Source of the DNA: Promethearchaeia archaeon
GTDB taxonomy: Archaea > Asgardarchaeota > Lokiarchaeia > Sigyniarchaeales > SOKP01
Assembly: GCA_029856105.1 (NCBI GenBank)
Contig: JAHQWH010000006.1
Coordinates: forward strand, 1 to 63,576
Reading direction: 5' to 3'
Length of the DNA stretch: 63,576 nt
Both the position numbers and the translations under genes were made by a program. Of the stretch, positions 17,889 through 26,301 are shown in pieces (the stretch's first letter is position 1; each line of letters begins with the position of its first letter). Under the pieces are notes generated by a model. The model saw only the letters and a list, made by a program, of their open reading frames with translations, did not search any database and had not been told where the DNA came from.

Positions 17889-18392
17889 TTATTTAGTACA
17901 ATTTAAGAGTTTAAACGGTCTAATTTTTAAATATTCATCAAAATTCTTTTGTTCGAAATAAATTTCAAATGTTTGAGAAAAAATCTCTTCCATTGTATCT
18001 ACGCCATATGATAACCCTTCCATATCCTTTGCTAATAAAAGCATTGATTCCGAATTAGACTGAAGATAGAAGCATCCTGGACTGAGTTCGATATTTTTGT
18101 GAGGTTCAATAATTAGATTGGCCTGTCTTATAATTTCATTTGTGGTAAAAATAACTAGTAGAAAGTTTTCTGAATACTCTTCTTTTAAGTAAGAATCCCT
18201 TATTCCCGAAGCTTGGGGCGCTATTTTAGCAGAATCTTTAAAAAAGATTTGAAGTCGAGTTAATTCTTTCCTGAATTTAATTTTATTATGGAAAAAACTG
18301 AAATCCTTGCTTAATTTTAAGGGTTCACCGTCAATGTATGTAATTTCTTTTGGTTTTGATTTGAAAACATATTTTTTAATATTTTTTGACAT
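17889..18392 (-). CDS. Hypothetical protein
   Basis: The product is about 167 residues from the ATG at 18392; a GTG 15 bases upstream is an alternative. It is soluble and mixed alpha/beta. The central block IKFRKELTRLQIFFKDSAKIAPQASGIRDSYL is followed by hydrophobic strands (NFLLVIFTTNEIIRQANLIIEP, CFYLQSNSESMLLLA). I recognise no domain. It is convergent with the glucan phosphorylase gene and divergent from the dihydrouridine synthase gene. Confidence 0.6.
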   Translation of the reverse strand: MSKNIKKYVFKSKPKEITYIDGEPLKLSKDFSFFHNKIKFRKELTRLQIFFKDSAKIAPQASGIRDSYLKEEYSENFLLVIFTTNEIIRQANLIIEPHKNIELSPGCFYLQSNSESMLLLAKDMEGLSYGVDTMEEIFSQTFEIYFEQKNFDEYLKIRPFKLLNCTK

Positions 18393-18523
18393 GATAAATT
18401 TTTTCACTCTAAAAAGATTTTAAAATTTAATAGAAATTGATCTAAATAAGATAAAATGAAGTTTTTTAAAAATTTCTTGGTTATTGAATATAAAAGTTTA
18501 ATAAAAAAATAATTTGCTTGAAA

Positions 18524-19516
18524 ATGAAATTAGGACCGCTTATTTTAGAAAATAATCTCATATTGGCGCCGCTGCAGAGAGTAACTACGGCACCGTACAG
18601 GCAGTTTTGTAGAAAGTTTGGTAAAATAGGGTTAGTAAGTGTTCCAATGCTTTACACAAAAAGAATTCAAAATAATCCTCGTACCGTATTAAGTGATTTA
18701 TACAAAATTGAGAAGGAAAGGCCTATAAGCGTGCAGTTAATCGGTTCCGATCCAATAGCTTTAAGAGATTCAATTGACTTTCTTGAGAGCTATCAATTTG
18801 ATGTTTTGGATATAAACGCGGGCTGTCCATCTAAAAGGGCAATTAAGGCAAAGGAAGGAGGATATCTACTTAACGACTTGAAAAAATTAAGTAGTTTAAT
18901 TAAAATTGCTACAAAATACTCCTCACATTTAGTTTCCTTAAAGGTTAGAACAGGGTTCAATAACTCAGATGATGTCGATAAATTAGCAAAGATTATTAAT
19001 AAATCGAGCATTAATTTCATAACAATTCATGGAAGAACGGTAAAAGATGGATTCGATGACGACGCTCTTAATTTAAAAACCGTTAAAAGATTGAAAGATT
19101 TATTAAAAATACCTGTAGTTGGAAATGGAAACATTAACAGTCCTCAGTCTGCGAAAAGGTTTTTAGATTTTACAAAAGTCGATGCTATTATGATTGGGAG
19201 AGAAACTATGGGAAATCCGGAAATCTTTCATCAAATTAATACTTATTTAAAAGAAGGAGTTGAACTGGTTTTTAATAATAATTTAATAAAAATGAAAAAA
19301 CATATTGATCTTTACGATCATTGCATAAATAGCTATCTAGATGAGATTACCGAGTTTCCATACCCTATTGAAAGATACAAATTCATGGAATTAAAAAGAA
19401 ATTCGATATGGCTAACTAAAAATATTCAAACCTCAACCGACATTAGGATTAAAATTTCTAAAGCAAAAACTTTGGATGAATTACTAGATATTTTCGAACA
19501 GATTTTTGATAATTAA
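18524..19516 (+). CDS. tRNA-dihydrouridine synthase
   Basis: This flavoenzyme reduces specific tRNA uridines. At 330 residues it is a normal Dus TIM barrel plus helical domain. Motifs are LAPLQRVTTAPYRQFCR near the N-terminus (family pattern APMxxVTxxxFR), VQLIGSDP, INAGCPSKRAIKAKEGGYLL with the catalytic Cys (about 102-121), TIHGRTVKDG and the FMN-phosphate loop GNGNINS/IMIGRETMGNP. A TTG six bases upstream is also in frame; I choose the ATG. It stands as a single rightward gene. Confidence 0.92.
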   Translation: MKLGPLILENNLILAPLQRVTTAPYRQFCRKFGKIGLVSVPMLYTKRIQNNPRTVLSDLYKIEKERPISVQLIGSDPIALRDSIDFLESYQFDVLDINAGCPSKRAIKAKEGGYLLNDLKKLSSLIKIATKYSSHLVSLKVRTGFNNSDDVDKLAKIINKSSINFITIHGRTVKDGFDDDALNLKTVKRLKDLLKIPVVGNGNINSPQSAKRFLDFTKVDAIMIGRETMGNPEIFHQINTYLKEGVELVFNNNLIKMKKHIDLYDHCINSYLDEITEFPYPIERYKFMELKRNSIWLTKNIQTSTDIRIKISKAKTLDELLDIFEQIFDN

Positions 19517-19528
19517 GAGACGAGAAAA

Positions 19529-19786
19529 TTAGTTTTTTACGAGTAATATTAAAAATATAAAGATATACATAAAGATAATTACTCCATTAATCAGTATAAT
19601 TAGTTGGAGAATTTGAATAACCGACCCTCCAAAAGAAGATGTTAACCTTTCAACTGTCCAATTAAAATCTCCTGAGAGTGCAGAAATGATTATGTAAATA
19701 CTTATACAAAAAAATTCAACTACTGTAAAAAGAAACAACTTAAAAAGCGTATCTTTTTCATTCTCGTTAAGCTTCATATTTAACAC
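19529..19786 (-). CDS. Small two-TM membrane protein
   Basis: The 85-residue product has two hydrophobic helices (about 15-35 and 55-82) separated by a short loop, FNWTVERLTSSFGGS. The N-terminus is charged (MLNMKLNENEKDTLF). No family is recognisable. It is convergent with the dihydrouridine synthase gene and sits after mtnA on the same strand. Confidence 0.55.
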   Translation of the reverse strand: MLNMKLNENEKDTLFKLFLFTVVEFFCISIYIIISALSGDFNWTVERLTSSFGGSVIQILQLIILINGVIIFMYIFIFLILLVKN

Positions 19787-19835
19787 TATTAATAAATTTT
19801 TAAAGCTCTTTAGTTCTTCTATAATGTTCTTAAAG

Positions 19836-20861
19836 TTAAATCTTATATTTTTTTAATAATTTTTCGGGTGTAAAAACGCCATCTTCTGTAATAATACCGG
19901 TTACTAATCTAAAGGGAGTTATGTCGAACGCGTAATTCAAGCATTCTACACCGTCAGGGACGATTTGTACCTTCCCAAGTACATTTTTTACTTCACCACT
20001 ATCTCTTTGCTCAATAGTAACATCCTCAACGGTCTCATGCAGAGATAATGTAGAAGTTGGAGCCGCAACGTAAAAAGGCACCTTATTATCGTACGCAGCT
20101 AAAGCGACCAAGTACGTTCCAATTTTATTAAAAACAGCGTCTGAAGTAACTCGGTCCGTCCCTACAATTACTTTGTTTATTTTTCCAAGCCTCATTAATA
20201 GACCTGAAGATGTATCAGAAATCACTTTTACAGGAATTTTATCGTATTGAAGTTCGTAGGCAGTTAATCTAGCTCCTTGTAATCTTGGTCTCGTTTCATC
20301 GGCAATCACGCTAATTTTTTTACCACCTTCAATTGCGCTTCGAATTGGTGCTAACGCCGTACCATATTGAACTGTAGCCAACGAACCTGCATTGCAATGA
20401 GTTAAAACAACATCACCATCTTCTAATAAAGTAGCACCATTTTTACCAATATTTTTGTTAACATTTACATCTTCTTGAGCCATTAATTTAGCTTCTTCGA
20501 CGACAAGTTCCGAAATATTTGAAGGGTTGTCTGGAAAAGAACTTAATATTTCCCAAATTCTATTTACTGCCCAAAACAAGTTAGAAGCGGTAGGTCTTGT
20601 ATTGCGAATAGTATCCGCAGCGTCCTCCATTTTTTTGAGGAATGTATCTTTTGGAAGCGCTTTATATTCTATTGTAGCTAATGCCATTCCCATTGCTGCG
20701 GCAACTCCAATTGCAGGAGCACCTCTAATGTTCATGATTTTAATAGCATTTGCCACATTTCTATAATCCTCAAACTCTAAAAACTCAAGTTTATGTGGTA
20801 ATAGAGTTTGATCGATCATTTTCACTTTATTGTCATGTGTCCATTCAATAGACGGGATCAT
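19836..20861 (-). CDS. mtnA: Methylthioribose-1-phosphate isomerase (MtnA)
   Basis: This is an eIF2B-like aldose/ketose isomerase of the methionine salvage pathway; the related ribose-1,5-bisphosphate isomerase belongs to the same superfamily. In 341 residues it shows IRGAPAIGVAAAMGMALA (about 45-62), HCNAGSLATVQYGTALAPIR with the catalytic Cys (about 155), and VIVGTDRVTSDAVFNKIGTYLVALAA with the catalytic Asp. The N-terminal IEWTHDNKVKMIDQTLLP is typical of MtnA. The gene is single and divergent from the FAD oxidase gene. Confidence 0.9.
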   Translation of the reverse strand: MIPSIEWTHDNKVKMIDQTLLPHKLEFLEFEDYRNVANAIKIMNIRGAPAIGVAAAMGMALATIEYKALPKDTFLKKMEDAADTIRNTRPTASNLFWAVNRIWEILSSFPDNPSNISELVVEEAKLMAQEDVNVNKNIGKNGATLLEDGDVVLTHCNAGSLATVQYGTALAPIRSAIEGGKKISVIADETRPRLQGARLTAYELQYDKIPVKVISDTSSGLLMRLGKINKVIVGTDRVTSDAVFNKIGTYLVALAAYDNKVPFYVAAPTSTLSLHETVEDVTIEQRDSGEVKNVLGKVQIVPDGVECLNYAFDITPFRLVTGIITEDGVFTPEKLLKKYKI

Positions 20862-21004
20862 ATTAATCTTAAATATTACAAAGTTTAAAAAATTAAATTA
20901 GTAATATTTTTTATTACAGCAATTATTTTAATCTTGATAAGTTCCTTTACTTTAGGAAAATTGAAAGCTTAAATAAATGAAATTAAACAAGGACATGGTC
21001 TGGT

Positions 21005-22636
21005 ATGGACAAAAATACTTTGATCAAAAGCCTTCAAGATAAACTACCTTGGGAGTCATTTTTAGACCACATGGAAAGGGAAGGTTTTTTTAAATTAACT
21101 TTTATAAAGGCTTCAAAAATATCAAAAGGTAATAAATATTACAACCTCTTTCAATCCGGTTATGTGATGCTTGTCGGAGATCCAATACAAGCAAGCGTTA
21201 TTCGAGATACATCGCACCTGCACATAAGACCATATGTTCTGTTTAGACCTAAAGTAGAGACACAACTACGAGTTATAGTAAAAAATTCTCAAAAATTTAA
21301 GATTCCCATTACATTTGCTGGAGGAAAGACGGGTCTTTCTGGAAGTTATGGGAATTTTGGTATCATTGTTGATATGGTTGATTTTCAATCCTATAAAGAA
21401 CCAATGCGATTCGATTTTAAAAATAATACTGTTCGGGTAAATCAAAACGTTTTGGTATCAGATCTAATTAAGTATACTCTAATTAAAAGCGAAAGTGAAT
21501 TAATTTTTCCCGTTCAACCAGCGAGTGCTTTAAAGCTACCTGTAAGAGTAGGGGGTTTAATTGCTTCGAATGCAAGCGGGATAACCTCTGGAAAATTAGG
21601 TTCTGTCGAAGATTGGATAAAAAATATTCGGATTATGACGCCAGATGGAGAGGTGGCTGAAGTTGACAGAAATGATCCGCTTTGTCTAAATATTATTGGT
21701 GGAAATGGTTATTTTGGCGTAATATTGAGCACTCTATTTCGATTGTATCGTCCTGAAACTAATTTAAAACAAGCTATTACGTATGGATATAATTTGAATT
21801 TAGCGTTTAAGGGTTTGCAATCAGTTTTAGATTCTAAGATTTTTCCCTTAGTTAGCGAATTTGTAATTTCAGATGAAAGTCTTCCTGGAAAGTTTAGCGA
21901 ATTTGGGGACGAAAGTAAAAAGAATAAAGATGTGAAATGGGCAGCCCTTATTGAAGGAACTAAGAATAACGTTGATAAATTTATTGATGTAATGAAACAA
22001 CAGGCTGATTGTTCTTGGAAAATATTAACTGAAGAAGAATTTCAAGATTATCTTCAAGAACGCTCTTCTTTTGCTTTAATAGTTCAAACTGAAGACAAAA
22101 CTACCGATTATATCGCATTTCCAGGGTTTGAAGATATCTTAAGCGAACCAAAAAACTTACCAGATATCATTGAGACTATAAATGAACTATTTAGAAAGCA
22201 TGGGTTCCATAAAGTAATTTTTGGATACGGTCATATAAATTTTCGGAAGGGTCAAGGATTACTATTACATATGCGCTTACCAGTCCCAATTCCGTATTTC
22301 TACAAAGAAAACGAAAAGAATTTGAAATTAATATGCGAAACTGTCTTTGACGTTATTATTAATCTTAAAAATAAATTCAACATAAAACATAAAGCAGAAC
22401 ATAGCCCTGGTCCCTTTAAAATCTGGCTAGAACCTAAATTTAGAAAATTTCTACGACAAGAAACAAAAAGCGGCGCGGCATTTTCAAATCCTCATTTAAT
22501 GATCTTTGATGAATTACTTCTCAAAAAGTTCAAAGTTTCACTTGATGGTTTGCAGAGCATAGATGAGCAATTACTTATGAGCGAGAAAGAGGATTTATTT
22601 GTTTCAGCGATGATTTTATATCTATCGGGAGAATAG
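21005..22636 (+). CDS. FAD-linked oxidase (GlcD / D-lactate dehydrogenase-like)
   Basis: This 543-residue flavoprotein has a PCMH-type FAD-binding domain in its first half. It contains GGKTGLSGSYGNFGIIVDM (about 101-119), the family's glycine-rich phosphate loop, and GGLIASNASGITSGKLGSVEDWI (about 183-205). The C-terminal half has the pattern GYGHINFRKGQGLLLHMRLP, as in GlcD-type substrate domains, and HKAEHSPGPFK. No iron-sulfur domain is attached. It probably oxidises a 2-hydroxy acid; the electron acceptor is unknown. Confidence 0.82.
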   Translation: MDKNTLIKSLQDKLPWESFLDHMEREGFFKLTFIKASKISKGNKYYNLFQSGYVMLVGDPIQASVIRDTSHLHIRPYVLFRPKVETQLRVIVKNSQKFKIPITFAGGKTGLSGSYGNFGIIVDMVDFQSYKEPMRFDFKNNTVRVNQNVLVSDLIKYTLIKSESELIFPVQPASALKLPVRVGGLIASNASGITSGKLGSVEDWIKNIRIMTPDGEVAEVDRNDPLCLNIIGGNGYFGVILSTLFRLYRPETNLKQAITYGYNLNLAFKGLQSVLDSKIFPLVSEFVISDESLPGKFSEFGDESKKNKDVKWAALIEGTKNNVDKFIDVMKQQADCSWKILTEEEFQDYLQERSSFALIVQTEDKTTDYIAFPGFEDILSEPKNLPDIIETINELFRKHGFHKVIFGYGHINFRKGQGLLLHMRLPVPIPYFYKENEKNLKLICETVFDVIINLKNKFNIKHKAEHSPGPFKIWLEPKFRKFLRQETKSGAAFSNPHLMIFDELLLKKFKVSLDGLQSIDEQLLMSEKEDLFVSAMILYLSGE

Positions 22637-22717
22637 TGCCTAATTTATAAAAAATTACATAAAGATTTATTTTTGTTTTTAGTATCATAAAAATATTCGA
22701 ACTTTGAGAAATTTATT

Positions 22718-23587
22718 ATGATCATTGAAAAAATCAAAGGGTTCTTGAAGTTAATAAGAATTGAATTGTGTGTGTTTGGAACGATCGGCTTTTTTGTATC
22801 TGGCATCCTTGCGGGAGATTTAGTTGGGTTTCAAACGGAATATCTCTTAGGTTTTTCAATAATTTTTCTATCAGAAGCAGGCGCTTTTGCCATTAACGAT
22901 TATTTCGATTATGAAATAGATAAAAACAATAATAGGCGTGATAGACCTTTAGTTTTAGGTTTAATATCTCGAAGAACTGCACTAATAACTGCAATTGTAT
23001 TATTTTTAATCGTAATTATATTATCTCTATTTTTAAACAATATAGCAACCATTATTGCCCTAATTAGCGTCCCAATTTTTTATATTTATTCTATGGGGTT
23101 AAAGAAAAAGGTGCTACTAAAGAATCTTTTAATTGCTTATTCTTATGCCGTTACAATATTATTTGGGTCCTTAGTATCAGATGCCCTTTTGGAACCTATT
23201 ATTGTGTACTTTGCTATTATGGGTTTTATTGTGGGTTTAGGTTCAGAAATCATGTTCGATATTGCTGATGTTGAAGGCGATAAAAAATTAGGCATTAATA
23301 CTATACCAAATAAATTTGGACTAAAATATGCAGCTGTAATTTCAGTAATACTTTATTCCATTATTATCCTTATGGATCCTTTGCCTTTTTTCATTTTTAT
23401 TGATTCCCGTCTCTATTTTGATCTGATATTTCTTATTCTTATTCTAATACCTGTAATTTCCTACGTTTTTCTATCGATTTCATTATTAAAAAATCAATCA
23501 AAAGAAAATACCTTAAAGTTAAGAAAACTTATTTTTGTAATAATGCAAATAGGAACTTTGTCCTATCTTGTTGGAGTATTAATATAA
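22718..23587 (+). CDS. UbiA-type prenyltransferase, probable DGGGP synthase
   Basis: This 289-residue membrane enzyme has about eight TM helices and both UbiA aspartate motifs: NDYFDYEIDKNNNRRDRPL (about 62-80) and DIADVEGDKKLGINT (about 181-195). In archaea the closest functional class adds the second geranylgeranyl chain to geranylgeranylglyceryl phosphate, so ether lipid synthesis is the likely role. Other UbiA activities (chlorophyll/heme/quinone prenylation) cannot be excluded from sequence alone. The next gene follows after 22 bases on the same strand. Confidence 0.85.
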   Translation: MIIEKIKGFLKLIRIELCVFGTIGFFVSGILAGDLVGFQTEYLLGFSIIFLSEAGAFAINDYFDYEIDKNNNRRDRPLVLGLISRRTALITAIVLFLIVIILSLFLNNIATIIALISVPIFYIYSMGLKKKVLLKNLLIAYSYAVTILFGSLVSDALLEPIIVYFAIMGFIVGLGSEIMFDIADVEGDKKLGINTIPNKFGLKYAAVISVILYSIIILMDPLPFFIFIDSRLYFDLIFLILILIPVISYVFLSISLLKNQSKENTLKLRKLIFVIMQIGTLSYLVGVLI

Positions 23588-23609
23588 TTTCAGAGAAGTT
23601 AAGAATAGA

Positions 23610-24500
23610 ATGGTTAAAACATCAAGTGATTTAATGAAAATTGTAAAATCACCCATAATTTCTTGTTCTCGCAGAACAGATATTCCCGCTTTTTTAATGG
23701 ATTGGGTTATCGATAGAATCCAGATCGGTTATGTGGATGTGGTTAATCCATTTAATCGAAAACAGGTGTCTCGAGTTTCGTTAAAACCCGAGGATGTAAG
23801 ATGTTGGGTGTGGTGGAGTAAAAATTTTGAAGAATGGATTAAAAACTATGAAAAAAACACTCAAGTTTTTAAATCTTATAAGGGACATTACTTTCAATTT
23901 ACGATTAATTCACCTTCTGAATTAGAGCAAAATCTGGTTATCTCCTTAAAAGAGAGATTTGACCAATTAAAATGGTTAATCAATGAGTTTGGTTCCAATG
24001 CTGTAAGCTTTAGATTCGATCCTATCATTCTATACAAAAAACAAAATAAAAATGGAATAAAAAGCAATCTAGATAGATTTGAATACATTGTAGAAAATGT
24101 TTCTGCACTTGGGCTGAAGGAAATAATATTTTCCTTCGCTACAATTTATGCAAAAGTAAACAATCGAATGAAAACAAGAGGATTTATCCCCATTGTTCCT
24201 TCCTTTAGAAAAAAGAAAGAGATTCTCAATAAGTTATTAGAAATTTGCGAAAAACATGAAATGCAGATGAAAGCTTGTTGCCAACCCGATTTACTTGAAA
24301 TAAATGGCATTGAACAAGCTCATTGTATTGACGCTAATAAAATCGAGCAAATCATAGGGGAGAAGATTTCAAAAGCAAAAGATACAGGACAAAGGAAAGG
24401 CTGTGGGTGTTTTAAGTCTAAAGATATTGGGGGATATACTGGAATATTTCGTTGCAAACACAATTGTGCTTATTGTTACGCATCGCCAGCAAAGAATTAG
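23610..24500 (+). CDS. DUF1848-family cysteine-rich protein
   Basis: The protein (296 residues) begins with IISCSRRTDIPAFLMDWVIDRI and VDVVNPFNRKQVSRVSL, the hallmark of DUF1848. It ends in a Cys cluster, KGCGCFKSKDIGGYTGIFRCKHNCAYCYA, in which C-x3-C-x2-C-like spacing (CKHNCAYC) suggests an iron-sulfur cluster, as in radical SAM enzymes. The family is linked to radical-SAM-type chemistry but has no settled function. It sits 22 bases after the prenyltransferase gene, possibly in one transcript. Confidence 0.82.
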   Translation: MVKTSSDLMKIVKSPIISCSRRTDIPAFLMDWVIDRIQIGYVDVVNPFNRKQVSRVSLKPEDVRCWVWWSKNFEEWIKNYEKNTQVFKSYKGHYFQFTINSPSELEQNLVISLKERFDQLKWLINEFGSNAVSFRFDPIILYKKQNKNGIKSNLDRFEYIVENVSALGLKEIIFSFATIYAKVNNRMKTRGFIPIVPSFRKKKEILNKLLEICEKHEMQMKACCQPDLLEINGIEQAHCIDANKIEQIIGEKISKAKDTGQRKGCGCFKSKDIGGYTGIFRCKHNCAYCYASPAKN

Positions 24501-24604
24501 ATTTCAGTAATATTTTTATACATATCATTAACATATAAAAATTGTCATTTTTGTCAAAAAATGATGCGAATCTAATAAAATATTAATTATTTAAGGTGAT
24601 ATAG

Positions 24605-24931
24605 ATGGTAATAGTTATGACTACAGTATGGATTCCTCATGCTAAAGCCTCCGAGGCAGGGAAACTGTTCATTGAAGCTTCGAAAAAATTTCCAGGAGAT
24701 AAATCCCTTTCCAAACAACTCCTAAATAATGCTATCGCTGTAACCAAAGAAGGATATAAATCAGTAAGCGCGTCTGAAATTAAAGAAGGGAATCTTAATG
24801 CATTTACTGCCCAACTAAATAAAACCCTACTTTTTATCGCAAATGGTATTGAGGGCTATAAATATCAGGTTGAAGTCATGTCTTCAATTGTCGAAGCACT
24901 GGATATTCTAGGGCTCAAGCCACCAGAATAA
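24605..24931 (+). CDS. Hypothetical 108-residue protein
   Basis: This is a compact, probably helical protein with the sequence TTVWIPHAKASEAGKLFIEASKKFP at the start and NGIEGYKYQVEVMSSIVEALDILGL near the end. I recognise no family. A GGTGAT Shine-Dalgarno-like site at 24595-24600 is four bases from the ATG at 24605 and supports that start, although an ATG at 24617 also exists. It is convergent with the dipeptidase gene. Confidence 0.65.
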   Translation: MVIVMTTVWIPHAKASEAGKLFIEASKKFPGDKSLSKQLLNNAIAVTKEGYKSVSASEIKEGNLNAFTAQLNKTLLFIANGIEGYKYQVEVMSSIVEALDILGLKPPE

Positions 24932-24979
24932 ATTCAAAATAAACAAATCTTTTTTTTTTCTTTAATAAAAAATAAAAAC

Positions 24980-25945
24980 TTATTTCCATGTTTTTTTAAA
25001 AACTTGTAATAAATTAGTATGAGAGATTTTTTCAATATCTTGTTCACTATAACCATTTTCAAGAAGATAATCCCATAATCGGGGAAACCTAGAGCAATCT
25101 TTAACGCAAGTTGGTGTAGCTGCACCATCAAAATCTGAACCTATGGCTACTATATCGATACTAGCAATTTCAACGAGATGGTCAATATGTTTTTTAATTG
25201 AATCAAAATTTAGGTTATAATTATACATCCCGGGTTCTTTAGCATTTAGAAAACCCATCACAAAATTAATTCCTACGGTTCCATGCTTTTCATGAATTGC
25301 TTTTATTTGCTCATCAGTTAAATTCCTTGGATGATTAACAATTGCGCGAGCATTTGAATGTGAGGCAAAAATCGGTTTTTCAGTGATTTCATAAACATCC
25401 CAAAAAGAAGGTTCGTTTAAATGAGAAACATCTATGGTGATACCAAGGGCTTGTGCTTCACCAACTAATTTCATTCCTTCTTTGGTTAGACCAGTTTCTT
25501 TTTGAGGGTTGTTAAACATCACTCCCGTAGCAAATTTATTGACATTTGACCAGCTTAAACCCATTGTTCGCAACCCAAGACGATACGCAATTCTTAAAAG
25601 GCGAAAAGTTTTATCGATCCCTCCAGCACCCTCAAAGTGTAGGATAGCTCCCCTTTTACCCGATGTTTGTATTTTAGCGAAATCATCAATTCTTTTAATT
25701 TGCATTAATTTATTAATTGGATTAGAGACAAATTGAAACCATAAGTCAAGACCTTTTAGAATGCGATTAGTAGACGAAGCTGGATAGATTGCAAAAATTG
25801 CAGCTTGCACGTTTCCTTCTTCCATACGAGGTATATCATAATGACCAATTTCAGAACGCACTGAAAAGTCACGCTTATCTCTTGAGCTTTTTTTAATCGT
25901 ATCGATATGACCATCAAGTACAGAAAAATTAAAATTGTTAACCAT
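24980..25945 (-). CDS. Membrane dipeptidase-like metallopeptidase (M19)
   Basis: This 321-residue TIM-barrel zinc peptidase of the renal dipeptidase family cleaves dipeptides. Visible metal and active-site motifs are DGHIDT (about 11-16), HFEGAGGID with the bridging Glu, DVSHLNEPSFWD, FASHSNARAIVNHPRNLTDEQI and GSDFDG near the C-terminus. No signal peptide is seen, so it is probably cytosolic, as in other archaea. It is on the same strand as the aldehyde oxidoreductase gene, with a small gene between. Confidence 0.9.
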   Translation of the reverse strand: MVNNFNFSVLDGHIDTIKKSSRDKRDFSVRSEIGHYDIPRMEEGNVQAAIFAIYPASSTNRILKGLDLWFQFVSNPINKLMQIKRIDDFAKIQTSGKRGAILHFEGAGGIDKTFRLLRIAYRLGLRTMGLSWSNVNKFATGVMFNNPQKETGLTKEGMKLVGEAQALGITIDVSHLNEPSFWDVYEITEKPIFASHSNARAIVNHPRNLTDEQIKAIHEKHGTVGINFVMGFLNAKEPGMYNYNLNFDSIKKHIDHLVEIASIDIVAIGSDFDGAATPTCVKDCSRFPRLWDYLLENGYSEQDIEKISHTNLLQVFKKTWK

Positions 25946-25991
25946 GATTACAAAACCATTTTATTTAAAAAAAGTAGTATTATATAAAAAA

Positions 25992-26222
25992 CTATAATGT
26001 ACCTACCTTACTTGCTTTAAATTTAAAAGCAATTAAGGCTAATTCTTCTTGATGGCTAAAAAGAGCACAAGGAGAGCCTTCAGTTTCCAATAAATGTTCA
26101 TTTTCCCTTATATATTTAAAAAAATCGCTAGCTAATCCTTCATGTAATGATGATTTAGTTAAATTATGCGTAGTGCTAAAAATCGCAAAAATTTTAAGAA
26201 TAGATTTAGAAACGAAAAACAT
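25992..26222 (-). CDS. Small hypothetical protein
   Basis: This 76-residue frame has a hydrophobic N-terminus and a charged, conserved-looking C-terminus (RENEHLLETEGSPCALFSHQEELALIAFKFKAS). An in-frame stop lies just upstream of the ATG, so it is not simply the tail of a longer frame. I recognise no family. It could also be a degraded fragment. Confidence 0.45.
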   Translation of the reverse strand: MFFVSKSILKIFAIFSTTHNLTKSSLHEGLASDFFKYIRENEHLLETEGSPCALFSHQEELALIAFKFKASKVGTL

Positions 26223-26301
26223 TGACTATGAAAATTACACTGATTCTTCAGAGAGAATATTAGAAAATAAAAAATGAGGAATTTATTAATATTAAAATTA
26301 T